Assembly (NCBI GenBank): GCA_021372945.1
Contig: JAJFTK010000082.1
Span: 1-64,000, forward strand
DNA from: Planctomycetaceae bacterium
Lineage (GTDB): Bacteria; Planctomycetota; Phycisphaerae; Sedimentisphaerales; Anaerohalosphaeraceae
DNA length: 64,000 nucleotides
Direction: 5' to 3'
The notes beneath the pieces are model-generated. The model ran no database searches, had not been told where the DNA came from, and worked only from the letters and a program-made list of their open reading frames with translations. How positions within the stretch are numbered: the first letter of the stretch is position 1; every line of letters starts with the position of its first letter. The position numbers and the translations under genes were made by a program. Of this stretch, positions 42,918 through 51,465 are shown one piece after another.

Positions 42918-43553
42918 ATGATGAGCATCGGTTCACCGCAGGCACTTGATTGCCGAGTACTTGTCCTCAACAAGCACTATATGGCGCTCCGTGTCATCGG
43001 CGCGCGCCGGGCGTTTTCTCTCCTGTTCAGTGAATTGGCCGAGGTCATCTCCTGCGACGACGGTTCCTATGCCAATTACAATTTCCAAAGCTGGAAAGAA
43101 TTGAGCGAATCCAAGCGGACCTTCGAGGCCCACAAGTATGACTGGATCACGACGGTCAGTTTCGACCTGGCGGTCCCGCGTGTGATCCGGCTTTTATGCT
43201 ACGACCGCATCCCCAATCGAGGCGTCAAGTTCAATCGGCGCAATCTTTTTGCCCGCGATGACAATCACTGCCAGTATTGCGGCAAGAAATTCCACACGTC
43301 GGAACTGTCCCTGGACCATGTCATCCCGCGAAGGCTGGGCGGTGAAGCGACCTGGGAGAACATCGTCTGTGCGTGCATGGCGTGCAACGTGAAAAAAGGC
43401 GGCCGCACCCCCGCGCAAGCCGGCATGAAGCTGACGCGAAGGCCGATCAAACCCACGAACAACCCCGTCATCCATGTGCACCTCAGCCATGAACGCTATC
43501 GGAGCTGGAAACAATTCCTGGATCACGCCTACTGGTCGGTTGAACTGACGTAG
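42918..43553 (+). CDS. HNH endonuclease family protein
   Basis: The 211-residue protein ends in an HNH nuclease domain with zinc pairs and active site: CQYCGKKF, then LSLDHVIPRRLGGEATWENIV, then CMACNVKKGG. The N-terminal half (RVLVLNKHYMALRVIGARRAFSLLF) is typical of a stand-alone, chromosomal HNH family common in Planctomycetota and cyanobacteria, not of homing endonucleases or restriction enzymes. Its biological role is unknown. The start is uncertain: ATG at 42918 or 42921, or GTG at 42903, all with weak ribosome sites. It follows the cold-shock gene by about 95 bases on the same strand. Confidence 0.88.
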   Translation: MMSIGSPQALDCRVLVLNKHYMALRVIGARRAFSLLFSELAEVISCDDGSYANYNFQSWKELSESKRTFEAHKYDWITTVSFDLAVPRVIRLLCYDRIPNRGVKFNRRNLFARDDNHCQYCGKKFHTSELSLDHVIPRRLGGEATWENIVCACMACNVKKGGRTPAQAGMKLTRRPIKPTNNPVIHVHLSHERYRSWKQFLDHAYWSVELT

Positions 43554-43556
43554 CCC

Positions 43557-44297
43557 TCAAAACACCAGATCGATCAGCGAGACGACCAGGTTATATAATC
43601 CATGCACTGCCATGGCGATGGCAAAGTAGCGAAACGCAAAGGCCAGGTCCGCCGCCCTGCTGTCGGCAAGCTGCCGCTGCCAGACATTGATCAGGCCGAC
43701 GGAGGCGATGACCGAACAGGTTACATGCAGCAGCGTGCAGACCGTCCAGCGAAAGAAGATGTACCCCTGCCGATCCGTGAACGGCGCCCCCCGTGTGTAC
43801 CAGTGAATATACAGAAGATTCTCGACTGCCGAGAAGATCAATGACGAGATGATCGCGGCGGCAATGAACTGCCAGGCGGAAAAGATGCGATAGGGTTTTT
43901 TCTCGAGCAGGTAAACCATGCCGGACTGCTTGAGCAGTTCCTCGATGACCGGAGCAAACAGGATCATATATAACAAGCCGTACGTGGTCTGTGAGCCGGC
44001 AAAGAAAACACCAATGACGGCAAACGGGCCGGCGACGATGGCGGCCAGGAAGGTCAGCGCCAGGTTGCCCGCGACGGAACATTGGGCTCTTTTCTGCTGG
44101 AGCCACGCCCCCAGGTGAGCCTGCTCCAGCTTGCCGGTAAAAGCCGGCTCATTGGCGATCATGTCGCGTACCGTCGAGATCTCATCCTGGGAACCATCGA
44201 CCCTGGCGGATTGGGCCTCTGACGGGTCGGCGGCGAACCGGCCGTTGAAAACATTCGGCTCTTTATTGATATCGAAATAGTCGCGAGGTTCGGTCAT
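43557..44297 (-). CDS. PrsW-type intramembrane protease-like protein
   Basis: The protein has about six hydrophobic segments after a 75-residue soluble N-terminus. The PrsW/CAAX-like motifs are present in order: APVIEELLKQ (E119, E120, K123), FSAVENLLYI (E159, N160), HVTCSVIASVG (H191) and HGLYN (H232). In Bacillus, PrsW cuts the anti-sigma factor RsiW, but most family members have unknown targets. The start ATG overlaps the stop of the upstream YbjQ-like gene, so it shares a transcript with two YbjQ genes. Its 3' end lies three bases from the convergent HNH gene. Confidence 0.85.
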   Translation of the reverse strand: MTEPRDYFDINKEPNVFNGRFAADPSEAQSARVDGSQDEISTVRDMIANEPAFTGKLEQAHLGAWLQQKRAQCSVAGNLALTFLAAIVAGPFAVIGVFFAGSQTTYGLLYMILFAPVIEELLKQSGMVYLLEKKPYRIFSAWQFIAAAIISSLIFSAVENLLYIHWYTRGAPFTDRQGYIFFRWTVCTLLHVTCSVIASVGLINVWQRQLADSRAADLAFAFRYFAIAMAVHGLYNLVVSLIDLVF

Positions 44298-44743
44298 TTC
44301 AGCGCTGTTCCATAGGCGATGATCTCCACTCCCCCGGGCTTGTTCTCGCTGTTGCCCTTCATGCTTGTGGTCTCGTAGCGGACGTTCCAGACGATCGCGG
44401 CGCCCTGGCTTGCAGCCTGTTCGAGCATTCGTAAAATAGCCTCGCGACGGGCGCGTTCCATCAGCGTCACGTACGACTTCACCTCGCCGCCAAAGAGGTT
44501 GCGAAGTCCGGCGGTAAAGACCTTGAAATAGTCCGTGGCAATGACCGCCGATCCGATGACCAGGAAGGCCTGGCGATTTTCGAATTGCCGGGGAATCGTT
44601 CGCAGGTTGGTCACGAGGAAATTCTTGAACCGGGCCTCCCGCTCGGCAAGCCGCCGGAAGTGGTGGCGTTCGATGCCGGTGCCGACGATCATGCCCACCA
44701 GGATCAGCAAAATAAAAAACGCTAACCCGAATATACTATCCAT
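44294..44743 (-). CDS. YbjQ-like (DUF74) protein with membrane anchor
   Basis: The 149-residue protein has an N-terminal membrane segment (FGLAFFILLILVGMIVGTGI) and a YbjQ-like domain with LRNLFGGEVKSYVTLMERARREAILRMLEQA and AAIVWNVRYETTSM. YbjQ proteins form ring-shaped pentamers and have been called heavy-metal-binding on weak grounds; the function is unknown. The domain is more diverged than in the next gene, with an insertion before GEVKSY. It overlaps the PrsW-like gene by four bases and follows the other YbjQ gene by 12 bases. Confidence 0.85.
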   Translation of the reverse strand: MDSIFGLAFFILLILVGMIVGTGIERHHFRRLAEREARFKNFLVTNLRTIPRQFENRQAFLVIGSAVIATDYFKVFTAGLRNLFGGEVKSYVTLMERARREAILRMLEQAASQGAAIVWNVRYETTSMKGNSENKPGGVEIIAYGTALK

Positions 44744-44755
44744 GCGCAGCTCCTT

Positions 44756-45136
44756 TTACGCGTTGGTCGGATTGGGACGCTGCGGCGGAACGGGCGGAGT
44801 CGCGGCCGCCGCCTGGGCGGGCTGGTCAACAACAATCGCCGTTCCGTAACAATACAATTCAGCGGCGCCCGAAGTAATGGAACTGGTCGCAAACCGCACG
44901 TTCACGACGGCGTTGGCGCCAAGCTGCTGCGCCTGCGCCAGCATCCTGGCCATGGCCTCTCGCCGGGATTCCACCAGCAGTTCCGTGTAGCCGGTCAGCT
45001 CGCCGCCGATCAGGTTCTTCAGCGAGGCGGCGATGTCGCGGCCAACGTGCTTGGCGCGGACGGTATTGCCCTGCACAAGCCCTTTGATCTGAAGAATTCT
45101 TCTGCCCGGAATGGTTTCCGTATTTACAACGATCAT
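44756..45136 (-). CDS. YbjQ family (DUF74) protein
   Basis: This 126-residue soluble protein is a canonical YbjQ domain: TETIPGRRILQIKGLVQGNTV, then LKNLIGGELTGYTELLVESRREAMARML and LGANAVVNVRFATSSI. A proline-rich C-terminal tail (about residues 105-126) is unusual and may be a linker or anchor for partners. It is the first gene of a leftward trio with the membrane-bound YbjQ and the PrsW-like protease, a grouping that suggests a membrane complex. Confidence 0.9.
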   Translation of the reverse strand: MIVVNTETIPGRRILQIKGLVQGNTVRAKHVGRDIAASLKNLIGGELTGYTELLVESRREAMARMLAQAQQLGANAVVNVRFATSSITSGAAELYCYGTAIVVDQPAQAAAATPPVPPQRPNPTNA

Positions 45137-45291
45137 ACCCTGAACCTTTCAATAAGCATCCGTACCTTCTATCGGCGGACGCTGCGGCCCGCACCGCTGA
45201 AACTATAATCGGCAAAACGGACTTTAGCAAATGATAAAATTGTCAACGGCAGGGCTTTTCGATGCAAGGCTTTTACAGTAGGATGATGCAC

Positions 45292-46110
45292 ATGAACGCC
45301 ACTGGCAATCTCTGTTATATCGATGCGCATCTGCACTTGCAGGATGAGAAACTGCGGCCCCGTCTCGGCAGCGTTCTCGAGCGTGCCAAGGAGGCGCATG
45401 TCGCGGCGATGCTGTGCAACGGAACGGACCCGGCGGACTGGCCCTTTGTTGTGGATTTAGCAAATCGCAATTCAGCGATTCTGCCGTTCGCCGGGCTTCA
45501 CCCGTGGCGGATTGAGACAGCGGCTGAGAATTGGGCCTCCGAGTTGGAAAAAACCCTGCAAACGAATGTCTGCGGTGTCGGCGAGATTGGATTGGACTTT
45601 GCGAAGGCGATCGACAAGCCCATGCAGCGCGACGCCCTGGCGGCGCAGCTTGAACTGGCCGTTCGGTTTGGCAGACCCGCAAGCATTCATTGCGTGAAGG
45701 CCTGGGGCGAGCTGGTCGAATCGCTGAAGCAGGCCGGTCCCCTTCCGGCGGGGTTCATGGTGCACGCCTTTAACGGTTCGGTCGAAGTCGGCCGCCGGCT
45801 TATCGCGATGGGCGGATATGTTTCATTCAATGCGTTATCGCTGACGGACAACCGGCGGGCGAAGACGAAACAACTTTTGATGTCGCTTCCGCCGGAGCGG
45901 ATTTTGTTTGAAACGGAAAGCCCGTTCGGCTTAAATGAAATGGTGACTTATGTCCCGCGCAAGCCGCAGACGCCGAATGAGCCGGCCAATCTCCCAATGA
46001 TCGTTGCGGAGGCAGCGTGTTTGATCGGCAGGGATGCGAACACGTTTGCGGTAAATATTTATGAGAACGCATCGCGGTTCATCGAACCGCTTAGGAAAGC
46101 AAAAACATGA
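45292..46110 (+). CDS. TatD family metal-dependent hydrolase
   Basis: TatD proteins are metal-dependent nucleases of the amidohydrolase superfamily. The 272-residue barrel has H13 and H15 in DAHLHL, E98 in GEIGLDF, H133 in SIHCVKAW and H158 in VHAFNGS. The last metal ligand is odd: the usual ETD-S/A-P motif reads ETESP, so the Asp is E209. The start is uncertain, with four in-frame ATGs (45262, 45283, 45286, 45292); I chose 45292 because AGGA lies eight bases before it. Its stop overlaps the start of tcdA by four bases. Confidence 0.88.
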   Translation: MNATGNLCYIDAHLHLQDEKLRPRLGSVLERAKEAHVAAMLCNGTDPADWPFVVDLANRNSAILPFAGLHPWRIETAAENWASELEKTLQTNVCGVGEIGLDFAKAIDKPMQRDALAAQLELAVRFGRPASIHCVKAWGELVESLKQAGPLPAGFMVHAFNGSVEVGRRLIAMGGYVSFNALSLTDNRRAKTKQLLMSLPPERILFETESPFGLNEMVTYVPRKPQTPNEPANLPMIVAEAACLIGRDANTFAVNIYENASRFIEPLRKAKT

Positions 46111-46868
46111 TCGATAGAGCCGCCCGTTTTGGCAGGATCATCCGCCTGCTGGGTCAGGCCCGCGTGCAGCGGCTGCACGACTCCTATGCCGCGGTGGTTG
46201 GGCTTGGAGCGACCGGCAGCTACGCGGTCGAAGGGATGACCCGCGCCGGCATCGGCCGATTTACGCTGATCGACTTTGATGTTATCGAGATGAGCAACGT
46301 CAATCGGCAGTTGTACGCGCTGCAATCGACGCTTGGGCGAGCCAAGTGCGAGGTGGCCGCCGAACGCGTGCGGGACATCAATCCCGAGTGCGTGGTGGAT
46401 ACCGTGAAGAAGTTCGTAGGCGCCGCCGACTACCCGAGCCTGTTCACTCCCCCGCCGGATATTATCGTTGACTGCATTGATTCATTGAACCCGAAGGTCG
46501 AGCTGCTGGAATACGCCTGCAACGCCAGCATCCCCATTATTTCGTGCATGGGGGCAGCGCTGCGGACGGACGCCTCCATGATCAAGGTGGCGACGCTGGA
46601 TAAAATTGAAGGCTGCACGCTGGCCCAAATGGTCCGCAAGCGCCTGCGCAAACGGCGGGTCGAGCTGAACTTTCCGTGCGTGTATTCGCTGGAGTCGCGG
46701 CAGAATCTTTTGGAAACCGCGATTGGCGAAGTTGACAATTACAGTCCAGGTCCGGGGCGTAAACGCCGCGTGCTCGGTTCGTTGTCCACCATCACCGGCA
46801 TCTTCGGCCTGACCGCCGCGAATGTCGCGATCGCCATGCTCAGCCAGATGGATGCGCCTCAGAAGTGA
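46107..46868 (+). CDS. tcdA: tRNA threonylcarbamoyladenosine dehydratase
   Basis: TcdA cyclises N6-threonylcarbamoyladenosine at position 37 of ANN-decoding tRNAs, using ATP. The 253-residue protein is an E1/MoeB-like enzyme: VVGLGATGSYAVEGMTRAGI with the ATP-binding glycines, LIDFDVIEMSNVNRQLYAL with the conserved Asp and Asn-x-x-Arg, and DCIDSLNPK. The late VPG-like cysteine loop region is shortened. The overlap with the tatD-like gene suggests co-translation. Another HesA/MoeB family role is less likely because of the lack of zinc cysteines. Confidence 0.9.
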   Translation: MIDRAARFGRIIRLLGQARVQRLHDSYAAVVGLGATGSYAVEGMTRAGIGRFTLIDFDVIEMSNVNRQLYALQSTLGRAKCEVAAERVRDINPECVVDTVKKFVGAADYPSLFTPPPDIIVDCIDSLNPKVELLEYACNASIPIISCMGAALRTDASMIKVATLDKIEGCTLAQMVRKRLRKRRVELNFPCVYSLESRQNLLETAIGEVDNYSPGPGRKRRVLGSLSTITGIFGLTAANVAIAMLSQMDAPQK

Positions 46869-46914
46869 TGCGCTGACAATCGCGCCACAATGTTTTGACA
46901 GGATTGACAGGATT

Positions 46915-47667
46915 TTATTCGATGAATTTGGTCAAATCATCAGGCTGGCTTGGCCTCCACGCTTGTTCCCATGCCCGAATCTGCTCCTTCAATTCTGTGC
47001 TGCCATGAACATTAACATAGCTTATTGCATCTTTATAGTACGGCTCGCCCATTTCCTTTAAAGCCCTGAACGCTGCATAGCGCAGTGTCTTTACCCCGCT
47101 TGCATCGCCTTCTTTCATCAGGTTCTCTGTCAGGAATTGAGCACTTGATTCGGAAGGAAACTTTCGCAGCAAATACATTTCCATGGTATCAATTTTGTTT
47201 TGTGTCTTGAGCTGTTCCAGGAGTTGCGGCCCTAGATCTTTTTTTACGGTTTCGGAAAAACCCCCAAATCTGTTGAGCGCCCTTACCGCAGACCATCTGG
47301 GTTCAGGGTCCTCTTTGTGAAGAAACTCAAAGAGGCTTTTTGCCACACGGTCCGTCTCAATCGGCTTTATAGACATTGCGGCAAGGCCCGCTATTTGAAC
47401 ATCCTGATCAGGCGAACTGAGGGCGGATAGGATCTCTGCCTCAGTCGGTTGTTTGGCGTTTAAATAGTCTCGCGAAAACCGGATTACCTTGGCGGCTTTA
47501 TCCCAGGCTCCGCCGCTTGCCGCAAGTTCTCTTTGCGCGGTCACATATCTTGATGCACATTTAAACCACGCCGGTTTCGATTCAGACGGACACCCGCAAA
47601 AAAACAAAATCGCGGCCGCAAACCAGACATTGGGGCATCTTAAACGGTTCTCTATTCGCGATATCAT
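46915..47667 (-). CDS. HEAT-repeat lipoprotein
   Basis: I do not recognise a named family. The 250-residue protein has a lipoprotein signal ending FFCGC (probably C26), then helical HEAT-like repeats, for example PDQDVQIAGLAAMSIKPIE, DPEPRWSAVRALNRFGG and SGVKTLRYAAFRALKEMG. It should be anchored to the periplasmic side of a membrane and bind partners. I chose the ATG at 47667, with GGAAGG just upstream. Base composition is slightly more AT-rich than that of neighbours, which may hint at a recently acquired gene. It is convergent with tcdA. Confidence 0.75.
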   Translation of the reverse strand: MISRIENRLRCPNVWFAAAILFFCGCPSESKPAWFKCASRYVTAQRELAASGGAWDKAAKVIRFSRDYLNAKQPTEAEILSALSSPDQDVQIAGLAAMSIKPIETDRVAKSLFEFLHKEDPEPRWSAVRALNRFGGFSETVKKDLGPQLLEQLKTQNKIDTMEMYLLRKFPSESSAQFLTENLMKEGDASGVKTLRYAAFRALKEMGEPYYKDAISYVNVHGSTELKEQIRAWEQAWRPSQPDDLTKFIE

Positions 47668-47696
47668 GACCTTTCCTTCCGTTTGACAGGATATCG

Positions 47697-47720
47697 GCAC
47701 AGGCTGGAAGCCCGTGTTCC
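47697..47720. repeat. Family A intergenic repeat
   Basis: GCACAGGCTGGAAGCCCGTG followed by TTCC lies in the 54-base gap between the beta-CASP gene and the HEAT lipoprotein gene. The core CAGGCTGGAAG is shared with the copy at 7123. Confidence 0.5.
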
Positions 47721-47721
47721 T

Positions 47722-49128
47722 TTAATCAACTGCGACGATGTCCTGGTATTTGGGGACGGTGATGGTCCAGCCGGTTTTTTCGACGAGGAAATCCCTGAAG
47801 CGTTCGGCAACGGCGGCCTCGCCGTGCACGATGAAGATATTGCGCGGCGGGCGTTTGAGGTTTTGCAGCCAATTGAGCATTTCGTGACGGTCGGCGTGGG
47901 CACTGAATCCGTTGACCTTTATAATGTTCGCCTTGACGGGATACGTCTGGCCCAAAACACGCACTTCGGGGTTGCCGTCGACGATGCTGCGGCCAAGCGT
48001 TCCGGCGGCCTGGTAGCCGACAAACAAAATCGTGCTTTCGGGCCGGCTGATATTATTGACCAGGTGGTGTTTGATGCGGCCGCCGGTGCACATGCCGGAA
48101 CCGGCGATGACCATGATGGTGCCTTTGATGGTATTGATCGCCTTGGACTCGCGCGTGGATTGAACGAGTTTGAGTCCGCGGAAGCTAAAGGGCGATTCGT
48201 TTTGCGTTATTAAATTCGCCATCTTGCTGTCGTACAGTTCCGGGTGCTTCTTGAACACCTCCGTCACCTTTACCGCCATGGGACTATCCAGGAACGTTAC
48301 AATATGCGGAATGCGTTCCTCCATCAGGAGTTCATTGAGATAGTACAGCACTTCCTGGCTGCGCTCGATCGAAAAGCTTGGAACGATGAGATTGCCGCCG
48401 GCGCGAACGGTCTTGTTGACGGCGTCGCAAAGCTGTTCTTTCGTATCCTCGATCGTCGTATGGACGCGGTCGCCGTAGGTCGATTCGAGCAGGATGTAAT
48501 CCGCTTCATCGAACACCGCCGGGTTCTTGAGGATCGGTTTGCCCACGCGGCCCAAGTCGCCTGTAAACAGCAGCGTACGGGTTTGTCCATCCAGTTTGAC
48601 AATGATCTTAATGATCGAAGCGCCGAGGATGTGACCCGCTTCATGGAACGTTACCCGGCAGTCCTCTCCAATATCGAGCGGCTGGCCGTTTTTCAGCGAG
48701 GAAAAGATCGGTAAGACCGCCTCGGCATCCTGCATGGTATAGAGGGCCTCAACGGGCCGCGGCGGCGTATAGCCGGCCTTCTTGTGGCGTTTGCGCTTGA
48801 ACTCAGCATCTTCTTCCTGGATCTTACCGGCATCAAGCAGGACGATCTTGGCGATCTCGGCGGTCGCTTCGGTGCAGTAAACCTTGCCCTTGAAGCCGGC
48901 CTTGACGAACTTGGGCAAGAGGCCGCAGTGGTCCAGGTGAGCATGCGTCAGCAGGACGGCATCAACCTCAGCCGGCTCGACTCCAAAATCCTCCCAGTTG
49001 CGACTTTGAAGGTCGCGTTCCTGGTAGAGACCGCAGTCGATCAGCAGCTTGGTATGATTGAACTCCAGCAGGTGACGGGAACCTGTTACCGACTGCGCAG
49101 CGCCAAGAAAACGAAGCTGAAAATGCAT
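47722..49128 (-). CDS. Beta-CASP metallo-beta-lactamase RNase-like protein
   Basis: The 468-residue protein is a zinc-dependent nuclease of the MBL/beta-CASP group (RNase J/CPSF-73 relatives, shorter bacterial type). The metal motif is THAHLDHCG, followed by HEAGHILGAS and FTGDLGR. The beta-CASP domain (about 210-370) leads to the Zn-dependent RMMBL region with GFSAHADRHEML and VHGE. It probably processes RNA in the cytoplasm; an exact substrate is unknown. I prefer the ATG at 49128 with GAAGGG upstream; a TTG at 49140 is in frame. It follows mltA on the same strand by about 115 bases of low-complexity sequence. Confidence 0.92.
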   Translation of the reverse strand: MHFQLRFLGAAQSVTGSRHLLEFNHTKLLIDCGLYQERDLQSRNWEDFGVEPAEVDAVLLTHAHLDHCGLLPKFVKAGFKGKVYCTEATAEIAKIVLLDAGKIQEEDAEFKRKRHKKAGYTPPRPVEALYTMQDAEAVLPIFSSLKNGQPLDIGEDCRVTFHEAGHILGASIIKIIVKLDGQTRTLLFTGDLGRVGKPILKNPAVFDEADYILLESTYGDRVHTTIEDTKEQLCDAVNKTVRAGGNLIVPSFSIERSQEVLYYLNELLMEERIPHIVTFLDSPMAVKVTEVFKKHPELYDSKMANLITQNESPFSFRGLKLVQSTRESKAINTIKGTIMVIAGSGMCTGGRIKHHLVNNISRPESTILFVGYQAAGTLGRSIVDGNPEVRVLGQTYPVKANIIKVNGFSAHADRHEMLNWLQNLKRPPRNIFIVHGEAAVAERFRDFLVEKTGWTITVPKYQDIVAVD

Positions 49129-49140
49129 GCGGCCCTTCAA

Positions 49141-49242
49141 TTGATTATTGATTATCGATTATTGACCCAAACATAGACAGGGCAACATCTATGAAAGAGG
49201 CTGCCCATGGGACTTCATTGTTCATTATTCATTCTGCATTAC
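49141..49242. repeat. AT-rich tandem-like intergenic filler
   Basis: The mltA-MBL gap contains two simple-sequence stretches: three imperfect units of TTGATTA at 49141-49165, and imperfect TTCATTA repeats at 49216-49242 ending at the mltA stop. Such text occurs at gene junctions in many environmental genomes. No function is visible. Confidence 0.4.
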
Positions 49243-50493
49243 TCATTTCGAAGGCATTGCCGCGGCCAGCGGAGCGGTTGCGGCATGCGGCTGTCCGGCC
49301 GTCATCAGGCCCGGCTTGACGAAGAGGTAATAGAGCTTGCCTTCTTCATAGACCTGCCCGGCCATCTTGCCGGCATTATCGCCGACCCCCATGTAAACGT
49401 CGCAGCGTCCGGCCGCACGAATCGCGCCCCCGGCATCCTGGTCCAGGCCAAAGCCCGCAAACGGCGCTTTGCGGATCGCGCCTTCCTGCTGACGCGGCAG
49501 CGAGGTCTTCAGGAACGAAATGGCCGCGCGCGGGTAGATGGTCTTGTCCGTGGCGATCGTGCGGCGCGTGGTGACGCATTCATTCAGGCAGCCGCGCGGA
49601 TTGCCGCTGTCGGTCCCAAAGAACACATACCGCGGATTCTGATAAACATACTTGGCGATCTGGTCCGGATGCGCCTTGAAGTACTCGATCATGCTCTTGA
49701 GGCTATAGCCCTCGGCGGGCATCGCGCCGTCCTTGATCATCTGCTGGCCGACGCTTTGATATTCGTGGCCGTTGTTGGCGGTATAACCCAGCGTGACCTG
49801 CTGCCCATCGGGCGTGCGAAGAATGGCCGAGCCCTGCACGTGGGCGATATAGACCTCGAATGGGTCAGCCATCCAGGCGATCTCCTGGCCTTTCAGCATG
49901 CCGGACTCTTCGATCTCTCTTCGCTGGGGGTAGGGACGCGTTGTGCCGTCTGCAAGCTGCTGACCCAGGATCTCGCCGTTTTGACCTTTGACCAGGTCCT
50001 GCGGCTGCTTATAGAGGGGGTATTTATACTGATCCGACGGCGTCAGCGAGCCATCGAAAATCGGCGTGTAATAACCGGTGAACAGAACAGTTCCGCGGTC
50101 ATCGCAGCCGACAGACTGGTAGAAATCGAATTGGCTCAGGATGGCGCTTTCCAAATCGCGCCCGTAAAGACCGCTGTCGAGAAGCTGGCCCAGGGCCTTA
50201 AGACTGGCAACCGTACGCTCGTGCGTGATATCGCCCATCGGGAAAAACTGCTCGCTAGACGGCTTGGACAGGTAGCTGAGGCTCTTGTCGATGCCGGAGC
50301 GCAAGTCGCGCGTGTTGAAGCACGCCAGGTAGATATCGGGCATCATGGCCGGATCGGTAATTTTACGCAGGGCATATTGCCCCGGCGGAAGAGCTCTGTT
50401 GTAGTCAGGCGCTTCGGCCTTTTGCGCGGTTTTGCATCCGATAAAGGTCAAACATGAGGATAGAATCAGTCCGAAAAGAACTCTGCGCTTCAT
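49243..50493 (-). CDS. mltA: Membrane-bound lytic murein transglycosylase A
   Basis: MltA cleaves the glycan strand between MurNAc and GlcNAc, forming 1,6-anhydro ends, on the periplasmic face of the outer membrane. The 416-residue protein has a lipoprotein signal ending FIGC (C20), the MltA domain split by an inserted beta-barrel, and the C-terminal 3D domain with the catalytic Asp in GLDQDAGGAIRAAGRCDVYMG. The ATG at 50493 has GGAG five bases before it; an earlier in-frame start would add 14 residues and disrupt the signal. An Ala-rich tail ends the protein. Confidence 0.92.
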   Translation of the reverse strand: MKRRVLFGLILSSCLTFIGCKTAQKAEAPDYNRALPPGQYALRKITDPAMMPDIYLACFNTRDLRSGIDKSLSYLSKPSSEQFFPMGDITHERTVASLKALGQLLDSGLYGRDLESAILSQFDFYQSVGCDDRGTVLFTGYYTPIFDGSLTPSDQYKYPLYKQPQDLVKGQNGEILGQQLADGTTRPYPQRREIEESGMLKGQEIAWMADPFEVYIAHVQGSAILRTPDGQQVTLGYTANNGHEYQSVGQQMIKDGAMPAEGYSLKSMIEYFKAHPDQIAKYVYQNPRYVFFGTDSGNPRGCLNECVTTRRTIATDKTIYPRAAISFLKTSLPRQQEGAIRKAPFAGFGLDQDAGGAIRAAGRCDVYMGVGDNAGKMAGQVYEEGKLYYLFVKPGLMTAGQPHAATAPLAAAMPSK

Positions 50494-50704
50494 AGACACT
50501 CCATTGAATAAAATTTCCCTGCCACCGCTTGACATCCCTGAAAAACAACTTCTCGATATTATGACAAACGGCCGTGCATGTCAACCCTTTACACATCGTA
50601 CTTATGGCAAATCTTTCTTTAATAAAGAAAAGCGTTGACTTTGAAAAACAAAAGGCGGAAAATGTCGGGTCGAGAATGTGTAACCACTTTTTAAGGGACA
50701 GTTT
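50494..50704. other. Divergent intergenic region mltA / CsgG-like
   Basis: A 211-base gap without an open frame. A candidate rightward promoter (TTGACT at 50635-50640, GAAAAT at 50658-50663, 17-base spacer) precedes the CsgG-like gene. An A/T-only inverted repeat (TTTCTTTA/TAAAGAAA) lies at about 50614-50630. Confidence 0.4.
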
Positions 50705-51364
50705 ATGAGAACGGCTTTGCTGCTGCTGAGCGGTCCAATCTTAATTTCATTGGCAGGTTGTGCGTCATCGGAGAGTTTCTGTAAACAGGGGTATGATTTC
50801 AGGAGCGTCGAACGCATCGCGGTGGTCGATGTGGTTGGCCGTGTCGGGGGTGAAGCGGCGAAGAATCAGATTGCGGACATGTTCGTAATGGAATTGCTCA
50901 AGAAGGGCTATTCGCCCATCGAACGCGCCCAGGTGCAGGTCCTGCTCAAGGAGCAGAAGTTCCAGGCCTCGGACGTGACCAGTGCCGAGAATGTCTCCCG
51001 CGCCGGTGAAATCCTGAACGTGCCTGTCGTGCTGGTAATCAATGTGCCGAAATTTGAGGACAACATGACCATTTCGGCCAAGATGCTCAGTGTCGAAGAC
51101 GGCAGCGTCCTGTGGATGGGTTCGGGCAATGGCGGCGGCGGCAAGATGCTGCCCACGATCCTCGGCGCCGCGGCAGGCGCGGTCGCCGGCGGAGCAGTCG
51201 TCGGCCAAGACGACCGTGCGGTCGGCGCCATAGCCGGCGGCGTGGCAGGCGGCGTTCTGGGCAATCTGCTGGGCCCCGAGAAGGAACAGGTGGCGCGCAA
51301 GGTCGTCAAGAAGATCTGCAAGTCAATGCCTGAAAGGATGCCTGCCGTGCAGGCTAACCGCTAA
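50705..51364 (+). CDS. CsgG-like lipoprotein with glycine zipper
   Basis: The 219-residue protein has a clear lipobox (ISLAGC, C19) and a domain resembling the CsgG/DUF4136-like periplasmic fold: SVERIAVVDVVGRVGGEAAKN, IADMFVMELLKKGYSPIERAQ, and EILNVPVVLVINVP. A glycine-zipper hairpin (about residues 145-190, IAGGVAGGVLGNLLG) could insert in a membrane. This combination occurs in outer-membrane lipoproteins that form or support channels, but this protein lacks the CsgG pore loop. AGGGACAG precedes the ATG. Function is a guess from fold only. Confidence 0.78.
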   Translation: MRTALLLLSGPILISLAGCASSESFCKQGYDFRSVERIAVVDVVGRVGGEAAKNQIADMFVMELLKKGYSPIERAQVQVLLKEQKFQASDVTSAENVSRAGEILNVPVVLVINVPKFEDNMTISAKMLSVEDGSVLWMGSGNGGGGKMLPTILGAAAGAVAGGAVVGQDDRAVGAIAGGVAGGVLGNLLGPEKEQVARKVVKKICKSMPERMPAVQANR

Positions 51365-51465
51365 GGACGATTTTGGAGCTTCTACAACGGTTTTCCCTTG
51401 ACCTCATTAAAGGCATGGCGTAAAGTCAGCGTCCAGCGGGTCCGCGCATTCTTTTAAGGAACTCC

